A model generated the notes under the pieces. The model did not search any database. It was not told the DNA's origin and saw nothing but the letters and a program-made list of their open reading frames with translations. Positions 27,038 to 35,242 of a stretch of 64,000 nt of DNA are shown here, piece after piece. Position 1 is the first letter of the stretch. The number at the start of each line of letters is the position of its first letter. The translations under genes were made by a program, and so were the position numbers. The stretch lies in assembly GCA_965651905.1 (NCBI GenBank), contig CBFGUG010000008.1, positions 62,001 through 126,000 on the forward strand, in the 5' to 3' direction. This DNA comes from SZUA-265 sp965651905. Its GTDB lineage: Bacteria; Myxococcota_A; Polyangia; Polyangiales; Polyangiaceae.

Positions 27038-28042
27038 CTACGTCTTCGGCTCTTCGAAGTGCACCAGCTGCATCAATACCAACGCGGCACACTCGCTTGG
27101 TTCCGAGGCCGCGACGATTCCGCGTGTTTCGCGGAACGCCTGCCGCAAGCGTTCTTGAATCAACTGCAGATCGGCACGCGACACGCTGAGCAAGTTGTAA
27201 GCGAACCAGTCTCGCTCACCTCGCTCTGCGCGCTCCAACGCAAGCCTGAGCCAGTGGGTTCGCAGCTGACGCATGCCCTGCGGTGCGACCCGCGTGTCGA
27301 CGCTGAGCGTGCTGACGACACGGTAGCCGGGGCCCTCGCGACGTATCACCCCAGCATCGAGCAACCCTCGGAGCGCAACATCGAACTCGGCCACGTCGAT
27401 GCCGAGCCACGCCGCGAGCGCTTCATGCGTCAGGTCTGGGTGCGTTTGGTACGCGGTCGTTTCCAAGACGCGTAGAATCGCCTCCGTCCAGGGGAGCTCG
27501 AAGGCTAACGTCTTTGCCGCTTCGGTTTGGCGATGAATGGTCTGGAGGCTCGGAACCTGGGCGATCGGCACGAGCTCTGCGACCCAGTCTGGCGCGCGTC
27601 CTGTCAGGGCGTCCACGAGCTCTAGGAACTCGTGCAGCTTTGGCGTGGTGTGCCCTGCAAGCCAACGACTGACGCTGTAACGTGAACGATTCACGCGCTG
27701 CGCCAGCTCGACGATGGATGTTCGCCCGCGCAGTCCCCGAAGCCACTCGTCGATCGCCCACTTCCCATCGGCGTCGTCGGGGGGTGTGCTCGGATGAAAG
27801 TTGGCAAACGCCTGGCGCACGGGCAGTCGCGAGAGCTGCGCCGCCCGCAGCACTTCGTTCACGGTTGGGTGACGCCGCCCGTGCTCCCAGTCTGTGATGG
27901 GGTTCGAGCGATAGCCCAGGCGGCGAGCGAAGGCGATCTGAGAGCGTTTGCCGCGAATCGCGCGCAAAACCTCCACGGCTGCGCGGCGATACAGCTCCGC
28001 ATCCCGCTCGCGGAGTGCGGGTTTCTGACCTGAGGGGTGCAT
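27038..28042 (-). CDS. transcriptional regulator, two XRE-type HTH domains plus DUF4423-like domain (paralogue)
   Basis: A 334-aa paralogue of the protein at 23416-24396. First HTH FARRLGYRSNPITDWEHGRR, second HTH VELAQRVNRSRYSVSRWLAG, then the DUF4423-like part with HEALAAWLGIDVAEFDVALR, YNLLSVSRADLQLIQERL and ALVLMQLVHF. The ATG at 28042 has GGGAA eight bases upstream; a GTG at 28063 lies within the shared nonamer GTGCATAAC and has no ribosome-binding sequence. It is divergent from the lipoprotein gene at 28151. The repeated pairing of regulator and lipoprotein suggests a module. Confidence 0.78.
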   Translation of the reverse strand: MHPSGQKPALRERDAELYRRAAVEVLRAIRGKRSQIAFARRLGYRSNPITDWEHGRRHPTVNEVLRAAQLSRLPVRQAFANFHPSTPPDDADGKWAIDEWLRGLRGRTSIVELAQRVNRSRYSVSRWLAGHTTPKLHEFLELVDALTGRAPDWVAELVPIAQVPSLQTIHRQTEAAKTLAFELPWTEAILRVLETTAYQTHPDLTHEALAAWLGIDVAEFDVALRGLLDAGVIRREGPGYRVVSTLSVDTRVAPQGMRQLRTHWLRLALERAERGERDWFAYNLLSVSRADLQLIQERLRQAFRETRGIVAASEPSECAALVLMQLVHFEEPKT

Positions 28043-28150
28043 CGTAGTTTCCCAGTTATGCACTATGTGGGGACTCGGTGGGATACGAAACGTTCATTGT
28101 TGCGGTATTTAGACCTGGTTCGGAGGCGAGCTGCCTGGCAGCCTTTGAGC
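28043..28150. promoter_or_regulatory. divergent promoter region, second DUF4423-type regulator / lipoprotein
   Basis: About 110 bp between divergent starts. On the minus strand GTGCATAAC occurs at 28063-28055, twelve bases before the regulator ATG, as in the paralogous pair at 23399-23407. No other convincing promoter element is visible. Confidence 0.3.
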
Positions 28151-29335
28151 ATGCTCTCGCTCAAACCCCGCTCTTTCAGTCTTACTGCTCGCCGCCTCGT
28201 TCTCTCGTCGTTGGGCCTGCTCGCGCTGGCCAGCTGCGCGTCGTCAGAATCAGACGATTCGACTTCGGCAGCGACGGATGCCACGGCTGGCGGCACCGAC
28301 GACTCGACCACCGCCGATGACTCAGCTGGTGAAAGCCCGGACTCGATGCGCGAACAAGACGACGGCGCGGGAGCGGCCGTGGACGGGCAGCCTGCGGAAC
28401 AATCTGGCGGCGCTTCTGCCGTGGCTGGCGGCCAGTCTGGCGGCGAGAGCGAAGGCAGTGGCGCGGCGGAACGTCCAGCGACGGACCTGGTCTGTGCGTG
28501 TTTGGACACGTTCCTTCAAGACGATTCCACGCCAGTTGCAGTACGGGCCAGCGTCGTGCGCATCGAGGGGACCTGCGCCGAACTGCGCGTCGAGGAAGCG
28601 TTGGCGGAGATCTGGGGAATCGACGTGGGTGATGTGATTGGCGGCAGCGTGGAGCCGCTGTGCCCGGGAGGCGACACTCACGAGTACGCCGAGGGCGACC
28701 AAGTCTTGGCGGTCTACCAACAGCACTACGAGTCGTACCTGGACTGCCCGGAGTACCAGGCTTGCACGGAAGAACTCTGTGGCGAGCAGCCCGACGGTGA
28801 GGCGGACATCAGCGAATGGGATCGCTGTGACGGCCAGTGCGTCGAAGACACCCGACAGGTGTGCGACAAGCTGACTCCCGAACAAGAGCAGATGACTGGC
28901 ACCTTGCGACTCGCACCCTTGGACGAAAGCGATGTGAGCTTCTTCTGGGCGGGGGCACTGCGTACGGAGACGCTCGCCGAGCTCTCTGAACCAGAGTGCC
29001 GCATGCGTCACGCCGAACAGAGCGAAGCGCACCAGGCGGAGCAGAAGGCTCAGCAAAACGCCAACGACGGCATGCAAGCAGATGCACCGCCGCCAAGCGG
29101 CGGCGAGACCAGCGCAGCACCCGAGCCCGGTCCATCCGCGATGCCTGGCGGGACGGCCCCTGAAGCCTGTCTACTCCCGGGCTGGGAGCGCTACTTCGAG
29201 GACTCGTCCCCTGAGGATGGATCGGAAGACACTGACGCGGGCGTACGCGAAGTCAGTCCGAGCGGCGATGCTGGAGCTCCCATGGGAGTGAATCCACCCG
29301 ATGCAGCGCCGCTCGAAGATCCCGACGCAGGTTGA
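28151..29335 (+). CDS. lipoprotein with Cys-rich middle domain
   Basis: The ATG at 28151 opens a lipoprotein signal (lipobox LASC); earlier in-frame starts overlap the regulator promoter. An Asp/Ser/Gly linker (about 35-115) is followed by a domain (about 118-315) with around a dozen Cys, including CACLDTF, CPEYQACTEELC, CDGQCVEDTRQVC and a late ECRM. These are probably disulfide-bonded. A Gln/Asn/Pro-rich tail with one more Cys ends the protein. No family is recognised. It is divergent from a DUF4423-type regulator. A large folded RNA may form just after the stop. Confidence 0.6.
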   Translation: MLSLKPRSFSLTARRLVLSSLGLLALASCASSESDDSTSAATDATAGGTDDSTTADDSAGESPDSMREQDDGAGAAVDGQPAEQSGGASAVAGGQSGGESEGSGAAERPATDLVCACLDTFLQDDSTPVAVRASVVRIEGTCAELRVEEALAEIWGIDVGDVIGGSVEPLCPGGDTHEYAEGDQVLAVYQQHYESYLDCPEYQACTEELCGEQPDGEADISEWDRCDGQCVEDTRQVCDKLTPEQEQMTGTLRLAPLDESDVSFFWAGALRTETLAELSEPECRMRHAEQSEAHQAEQKAQQNANDGMQADAPPPSGGETSAAPEPGPSAMPGGTAPEACLLPGWERYFEDSSPEDGSEDTDAGVREVSPSGDAGAPMGVNPPDAAPLEDPDAG

Positions 29336-29342
29336 CCCGTCG

Positions 29343-29420
29343 CGCCTCATACTTCTGCCTCGGCGGCGTGAGATGGGCGTTGTATTACCGCAACGCTTGA
29401 TCACCCGCCGCGGCGTATGA
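29343..29420 (+). ncRNA. nested three-stem RNA structure after the Cys-rich lipoprotein gene
   Basis: Three coaxial stems nest within 78 nt: CCTCATAC/GTATGAGG (29343-29350, 29413-29420), CGGCGG/CCGCCG (29360-29365, 29403-29408) and GCGTTG/CAACGC (29375-29380, 29389-29394), all perfect. It begins 8 nt past the stop at 29335. No T-tract follows. It may be a 3' stabiliser or small RNA. The rest of 29336-29555 is empty. Confidence 0.4.
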
Positions 29421-29555
29421 GGTTCGTTCGTACTTGCTCCCATGCATCCGTAGCATTCAGCCGCCGCCGTTGACGCTGACGAGCCGTCGCTGCTAGGTTG
29501 TGCGAGGTGTCGGGGGCCGCGACGTGCGCGGTGGGGTGACACTCATGGAGGGAGC

Positions 29556-31196
29556 ATGCTCAGTCGAGTGGGTCTATCGTTGCATAGTGTCGTGCCTTGG
29601 TCGTTGTTGTGCGTGTCCATGATGGCCGCGAGCTGTCGGCCAACCTACGAGCCGAGCGTTCAGAAGCCCGTGGGCCCAGACGGAGACCCAGGAGGAAACG
29701 ACTACACCGTGCAGTGTTCGGGGTGGTTTCCAGATTGGATTGCGCGCGCAGCACCCCCAGCCAACGCTGCCAACTTCAAGTTGGCTCAAAACTACCCACT
29801 GGGTGTGCCCGTGATGAGTCCCGATGGCACCACGTTCGATCATTGGGGCCCGCCCAGTCCGTACACGAACGCGCCTTGGCTCGCGTTCGACTTCCACAAC
29901 CCTGCGCAGCGTCTTCAGTACCTCGAGGCGCTCAAGAACTACGTTCTGCAAGACTTGGTCCCCTACGACTTTGTGCCGCAAAATCACACGCTCAACAAGC
30001 GCCGCTGGTACCACGTGCCGATGATGACGTCGGGCTTCAACCCGCGTGAGCCACGCCACGGGGTTACTGCCGAACGCGCGCTGCGTGCGAGTGAACAGTC
30101 ATGGCTCAATGCCGACGTGTCCGCATACGGCATCGGCATGTACAACCATCTCGGCGGGTACACGATCGGGCAGGTGTTCGAGGATCCCGAGCCCAGCAAC
30201 AGCGATCCCAGCAAGTCGCAGTTCATCGACGGGACAGTGGTCTTCAAGATCCTGTTTGCGGAGTACGTGCCCGCAGCCATCGTTCCCGGCAACAATCCGC
30301 TCGAAAACGCGCCTGAATGGCAAATTCAGGATCCGGGCTCGGCTAGCAACGCCACATTCCCCGTTCGCTTTCTGCAGCTAGACATTGCCGTCAAAGATCC
30401 ACGTTCGACGGTCACGGGCTGGGTGTTCGCTACCTACGTTTACGACAAGTCGCTGCCCGCGGCGACGCCCGCGCAGCGTTGGCACAATCTCACACCCGTG
30501 GGTTTGCAGTGGGGTAACGACCCCGACGTCACCGCTCCAGGTAGCCCCAACTTGGACGAATCGTGGATCAACCCCGCCGTGCCCGCACCGTTCACGGGGC
30601 AGGTGGGGCTGCACGGTCGTCTCAACGGGCCGGTCGACAATCCCGCTTCCGCTTGCATGAGCTGCCACTCCACCGCTCAGGTGTGGACCTCAGGCAACAG
30701 TTTCGGCTCGTACAAGGCCGTTGGGTTCGTCCCCGACGATGACTGCACTTCAGAGCAAAAGCAGCAGTGGTTTCGCAACATCCCGGGCTCCGAACCTTTC
30801 GGACGCACCACGGGCAACAATTTCTGCGCTCTCACGTCACCGCCGCTGTCCTCGCCCCCGATGTACTCACTCGATTACTCGTTGCAGGTTCAGCTGGGTT
30901 TGGCGCTCGGAGTGGCTGAGAACCACGCCAACCCGTGTATCGATTCGATTCCGCCCGAACATCTCCCCGCGGCCATCAACAGCGCGTGGTCCGACTTGCT
31001 GAGTCGCGAGCCGCAAAGTGACGCCAGGCGCTTCGAACGCCCCCAGTTTCGTGAGTCGAAGATGCGCTCCAAACGCGTCGATCAACGGTTGCCCAGCTTG
31101 ACGGAAACGGGCCTGAAGGTTCGAGAGGTAACCCCTCATTTGGGAGAGTCTGCAGAAGACTGGGCCATCCCTCCGCGTAGCACACTGAAGAAGTGA
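29556..31196 (+). CDS. lipoprotein with single c-type heme motif
   Basis: ATG preceded by GGAGGG; lipobox AASC. The 546-aa protein has no low-complexity linker. It contains one CxxCH (CMSCHS, about residue 368), the covalent attachment site of c-type heme, in a setting of long Trp/Tyr/Pro-rich loops. Two further Cys (DDDCTSEQ, NNFCALT) follow. It is probably an exported electron-transfer or oxidoreductase-like cytochrome; the axial ligand cannot be assigned. It is a single gene. A weak hairpin (31249-31269, with bulge) lies in the downstream gap 31197-31507, which holds no gene. Confidence 0.7.
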   Translation: MLSRVGLSLHSVVPWSLLCVSMMAASCRPTYEPSVQKPVGPDGDPGGNDYTVQCSGWFPDWIARAAPPANAANFKLAQNYPLGVPVMSPDGTTFDHWGPPSPYTNAPWLAFDFHNPAQRLQYLEALKNYVLQDLVPYDFVPQNHTLNKRRWYHVPMMTSGFNPREPRHGVTAERALRASEQSWLNADVSAYGIGMYNHLGGYTIGQVFEDPEPSNSDPSKSQFIDGTVVFKILFAEYVPAAIVPGNNPLENAPEWQIQDPGSASNATFPVRFLQLDIAVKDPRSTVTGWVFATYVYDKSLPAATPAQRWHNLTPVGLQWGNDPDVTAPGSPNLDESWINPAVPAPFTGQVGLHGRLNGPVDNPASACMSCHSTAQVWTSGNSFGSYKAVGFVPDDDCTSEQKQQWFRNIPGSEPFGRTTGNNFCALTSPPLSSPPMYSLDYSLQVQLGLALGVAENHANPCIDSIPPEHLPAAINSAWSDLLSREPQSDARRFERPQFRESKMRSKRVDQRLPSLTETGLKVREVTPHLGESAEDWAIPPRSTLKK

Positions 31197-31507
31197 CGGA
31201 CGTCTGAGGTCGGCCGCGCGCGCGGAACTCACGCTGCTGCCGTCAGCTGCAAGAGTGTTCACTCTTTGCGGTTATGTTGTCGAAAGAATCATGCGCTCGA
31301 GAGGTTCGGTGTTGGGAAGGGTTGCTGTGAAAGCCCCCATGCCGAGCGCGATTTGAGCTCACACTTCAATCGCAGGTGAAGACTTCAGGTGAACGCTACC
31401 TTTTGCTTCGAAGGTCGGCTACCACGATGTCTACACACGGCGCGGGGGCGTGGGTGCGGGGTCGTTCGCACGGAGTCTCCTGCGTCAAATCGACGAGGAG
31501 ACCAATC

Positions 31508-33067
31508 ATGGTAGATCAGAAATTCGAAGGCAAAGCGCTCCCTGTACCCATACCTTTTCCGGGGAGAGACATATTCACCACGCTGTTCAAGGAGTGTACG
31601 CCGCGTATCTTGGTCGTCAGCGACGGCCTTTCGTTCGACGGCGCGGAGTTCGGGCTGAGCGACTTCGTAAACACCCTCAAAGCCACGACGATTCACGGCA
31701 TGACACCGATCGTCAAGACCGCGCACACTGGGTCCACTGCTGCAGATATCACGAACTTCACGTTCACCTCTTCCAGTTTGAACATCAAGACCTACGATGT
31801 GCTCTTCTTGTTCGGCATCGCTTCGGCGCCTGCGTTGCCCGCTGCCGAGGTCGATGTGATCGCCCAATTCATGCAGGCAGGCGGCGGCGTGTTTGCGACG
31901 GGTGACCATGCCGAACTCGGGAAGGCGCTGTGTAACGGCATTCCCCGCATTCGCAACATGCGCTATTGGAGCAATCCAGACGTGCCGAGTGCTGGCGGAA
32001 TCGATCGCATCTCGACGAACTTGCCAGGTCCAGACAACGTGTATTCGTTCGGTGACCAATCCGACTCGATTCCGCAGCGCATCTACCCACGCTATTATCC
32101 TGGGGCCACTCCTGCGGATAGTAAGCCGCACTACCTGCTGCAGCATCCTACGAAGAAGATCATCGAAGTGTTTCCTGATCACCCGCACGAGGGGGAGTGC
32201 GTGGTGCCGACGAACCTGGCGACGACGTTCACCGTCAATGGAGCGTCTGTGCCCGAATGGCCAAACGACACGCTGGGCAACCAGGTCGTGCCGGAGTTGG
32301 TAGCACTCTCGATGTCGGCGGGTGGCGGGTTCCCTGGAAAGCAACCGCTAGTGCCCCGCAGCTTCGGGGCGATCGGCGCGTACGATGGACACGCTGCCAA
32401 AGTTGGGCGTGCCACGGTCGACGCGACCTGGCATCACTTCATCAACGTCAATCTCATCGCGAGTTCGGCAGGCCCAGGCCTTGCCGCCGATCCTGACGTT
32501 CTCGATCGCGTCCACACCTATTTCCGCAACACCGCGGAGTGGTTGATGCCCAGGAAGCGTCGCCGCTGCTTGCGTTGGCCTCTTCTGCGAAAGGCCCTCG
32601 AATTGTATCCGCTGCGTGAGATCATCCCGATTCCCCCCGGCGACCCGTTCAAAGACGTGCGTGCCGCGGGTGAGTTGGGGCAAGAAGTGCGCACTACCCT
32701 GGCGCGGTTCTTCACACCTGCGGCGCTGGCGGCGCTCGAAGAAGACCTGGTTGACGTGCACGACGAAAAGCTGGCTGCGTTGCTTCGCCCGAGTGCTCAA
32801 CAATCGTTCACTCAGACCATGGCCCGAAGTGCCGTGCCCATCGACTTCATCCAGCGTGCCGCGTTGGGTGCAGCGACTGCAACCATTGCGCAGCAGTTGC
32901 CGCTCGACGGCGATCTCGGCAAAGACCTCGAGAAGGCTGGAGGGACCGACGGGCTCGAAGCCGCCGTCCAGCGCACCCTCGCCACCACCTTCAAACAGGT
33001 CAGCGGCGTGATCCGTGAGAGCAAGAGTCACGTCGACGTCGTGTGCGGCGCCCTCGACGGTAAGTGA
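31508..33067 (+). CDS. cytoplasmic protein with class-I glutamine-amidotransferase-like domain
   Basis: ATG at 31508 with AGGAG at proper distance; there is no signal peptide. The N-terminal half (about 30-370) alternates strands and helices with RILVVSDGLSFDG, YDVLFLFGIAS and GGGVFATGDHAELG, resembling the flavodoxin-like amidotransferase/ThuA fold. In this family the residue after the strand (here in FATGDH) is often degenerate, and no Cys nucleophile is evident. The C-terminal 170 residues are helical and of unknown type. Function is unknown. A strong terminator follows, so it is monocistronic. Confidence 0.55.
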   Translation: MVDQKFEGKALPVPIPFPGRDIFTTLFKECTPRILVVSDGLSFDGAEFGLSDFVNTLKATTIHGMTPIVKTAHTGSTAADITNFTFTSSSLNIKTYDVLFLFGIASAPALPAAEVDVIAQFMQAGGGVFATGDHAELGKALCNGIPRIRNMRYWSNPDVPSAGGIDRISTNLPGPDNVYSFGDQSDSIPQRIYPRYYPGATPADSKPHYLLQHPTKKIIEVFPDHPHEGECVVPTNLATTFTVNGASVPEWPNDTLGNQVVPELVALSMSAGGGFPGKQPLVPRSFGAIGAYDGHAAKVGRATVDATWHHFINVNLIASSAGPGLAADPDVLDRVHTYFRNTAEWLMPRKRRRCLRWPLLRKALELYPLREIIPIPPGDPFKDVRAAGELGQEVRTTLARFFTPAALAALEEDLVDVHDEKLAALLRPSAQQSFTQTMARSAVPIDFIQRAALGAATATIAQQLPLDGDLGKDLEKAGGTDGLEAAVQRTLATTFKQVSGVIRESKSHVDVVCGALDGK

Positions 33068-33121
33068 CGAAGTGACATCGGCAGCAGCTGAACCGAGCTG
33101 CGGCGGATGTTCGTTTTCTTT

Positions 33122-33162
33122 GGGGCTGGCGAGCGAACGAGCGCGCCAGCCCCGCTTTTTTT
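33122..33162 (+). terminator. intrinsic terminator
   Basis: A perfect 10-bp stem (GGGGCTGGCG / CGCCAGCCCC) with a 12-nt loop and seven Ts follows the stop at 33067 by 54 bp. It separates the amidotransferase-like gene from the dehydratase. Confidence 0.92.
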
Positions 33163-33378
33163 CGACCGCTCTAGCTCGAGCGCTCCTTTCAGGGCCAGGC
33201 ATCCCCGCGCACAGCCCCCGCGCAAACGCGACGCGCTGCCACCTAGAAATCTCGGCGTTCGCGCAGATTCTTACCTGCGACGGGGGCGGTGTTGCGTATA
33301 GCCTAGGCTAACCCGAGCCACGCGCGCTGAGCCTCAGGGGTTCGCCGCGTGGCCAAAGTCACAACACTCTGGACTACC

Positions 33379-35163
33379 ATGGCATCCGACACAGCGCCGC
33401 CCCAACGAAAACGCCGCTTCCGCTCGCGCGATTGGTTCGACGATCCCGCGCACATCGACATGGTGGCAATCTACCTCGAGCGGTTCATGAACTACGGCCT
33501 GACCGCCCAAGAGTTACTCTCAGGCAAACCGATCATCGGCATCGTTCAGTCGGGGAGCGATCTGAGCCCGTGTAACCGCATTCACCTCGAGACCGTCAAG
33601 CGTGTACGCGAGGGTGTGCGTGAAGCCGGGGGCATCGCCATGGAGTTCCCCCTGCACCCGATCTTCGAAAACTGTCGTAGACCAACTGCTGCGCTCGACC
33701 GCAATCTCGCGTACCTCGGGCTGGTCGAAGTTCTGCATGGTTACCCGATAGACGCCGTCGTGCTGACGACGGGCTGCGACAAGACGACGCCCGCGCAAGT
33801 GATGGCCGCGTCGACCGTCGACATCCCAGCCATAGTACTCTCGGGTGGTCCCATGCTCGACGGCTGGCACGAAGGAGACTTGGTCGGCTCGGGTACGGTG
33901 ATTTGGCGGTCACGCCGCAAGTTGGCCAAAGGCGAGATCAACGAGCGCCAGTTCCTCGAAGCAGCGGCCGCATCAGCGCCGTCAGCAGGACACTGCAACA
34001 CGATGGGCACGGCTTCCACCATGAACGCTCTGGCGGAAGTCCTCGGCTTGTCGCTCCCGGGGTGCGCGGCGATCCCGGCGCCCTACCGCGAGCGCGGACA
34101 AATCTCATACGAAACCGGGCGTCGCATCGTCGAGATGGCATACGCGGATCTACGTCCGTCCAAGATCCTCACCAAAGACTCGTTCATCAACGGCATCACG
34201 GCAATTGCCGCGATGGGCGGTTCGACCAACGCGCAGCCACATCTGACCGCAATGGCGCGTCACGCGGGCGTCGAGATAACCCCTCGAGACTGGGTGGAGC
34301 ATGGCCGAAATGTGCCGTTGATCGTGAACATGCAGCCCGCAGGCAAGTATCTGGGAGAGCGTTTTCATCGTGCTGGCGGCGTGCCCGCGCTGCTTCGGGA
34401 ACTGGAGCGCGCAGGGCGTTTGCGCGGCGACGTACCCACGGTGACGGGCAGATCACTTGCCGAGAACATCTCGGGTTGCGACACTTCGGACCGCGAAGTG
34501 ATCAAGACCTTCGACGAGCCACTGCAACAAGACGCGGGTTTTCTGGTGATGCACGGCAACCTGTTCGACTTCGCGATCATGAAGGCGAGCGTCATTTCCG
34601 AAGAGTTCCGCTCGCGATTCTTGCAGGAGGGTAACATCTTCGAAGCACGAGCCGTCGTGTTCGACGGCTCCACGGACTACCATGAACGCATCAACGACCC
34701 CGCGCTTCAGATCGACGAACGCACCATCCTCGTCATCCGAGGTTCTGGTCCCGTCGGTTGGCCTGGGTCTGCGGAGGTCGTCAACATGCAGCCCCCGGAC
34801 GCGCTGCTGAAGCGGGGGGTAGCCAGCCTGCCCACGCTCGGCGACGGCCGCCAGTCGGGCACCTCGGACAGTCCCTCGATCCTCAACGCGGCACCCGAAA
34901 GTGCCGTCGGGGGTGGCTTGGCGTGGTTGCGAACGGGTGACACGATACGCATCGACTTGGATTCCGGGCGTTGTGACGCATTGGTCAGCGACGAGGAGAT
35001 CGAACGGCGCAAGGCCGAAGCCCCGCCGCCGATCGTCGATAGCGCAACTCCCTGGCAAGAGATCTATCGCTCGACGGTCAGCCAACTCGACTCGGGTGCT
35101 GTGATCGAGCTCGCGGTGAAATACCGCGGCGTCGCAGACAAGACCCCGCGCCACAATCACTAG
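33379..35163 (+). CDS. IlvD/Edd-family sugar-acid dehydratase (xylonate/arabinonate type)
   Basis: A 594-aa protein matching the IlvD/Edd family in length and motifs: GSDLSPCNRIHL, TTGCDKTTPAQVMA and GHCNTMGTASTMN supply the three Cys of the iron-sulfur cluster, with SGSGP-like ligand loops and GSTNAQPHL further on. The start RFRSRDWFDDPAH and the YLERFMNYGL segment resemble D-xylonate dehydratase and relatives rather than dihydroxy-acid dehydratase. It would dehydrate a pentonate or hexonate to a 2-keto-3-deoxy acid. ATG at 33379 was taken; a GTG at 33349 is possible. Its partners of sugar-acid catabolism are not next to it, so the pathway is not shown here. Confidence 0.85.
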   Translation: MASDTAPPQRKRRFRSRDWFDDPAHIDMVAIYLERFMNYGLTAQELLSGKPIIGIVQSGSDLSPCNRIHLETVKRVREGVREAGGIAMEFPLHPIFENCRRPTAALDRNLAYLGLVEVLHGYPIDAVVLTTGCDKTTPAQVMAASTVDIPAIVLSGGPMLDGWHEGDLVGSGTVIWRSRRKLAKGEINERQFLEAAAASAPSAGHCNTMGTASTMNALAEVLGLSLPGCAAIPAPYRERGQISYETGRRIVEMAYADLRPSKILTKDSFINGITAIAAMGGSTNAQPHLTAMARHAGVEITPRDWVEHGRNVPLIVNMQPAGKYLGERFHRAGGVPALLRELERAGRLRGDVPTVTGRSLAENISGCDTSDREVIKTFDEPLQQDAGFLVMHGNLFDFAIMKASVISEEFRSRFLQEGNIFEARAVVFDGSTDYHERINDPALQIDERTILVIRGSGPVGWPGSAEVVNMQPPDALLKRGVASLPTLGDGRQSGTSDSPSILNAAPESAVGGGLAWLRTGDTIRIDLDSGRCDALVSDEEIERRKAEAPPPIVDSATPWQEIYRSTVSQLDSGAVIELAVKYRGVADKTPRHNH

Positions 35164-35242
35164 CGCGAGCGGTCGCGTCTCAAACCCGGGACCGTTCATT
35201 CGTTGCGGTGAGAGGGCGCAGCGGAGGGACGCCTGCCTGGTT

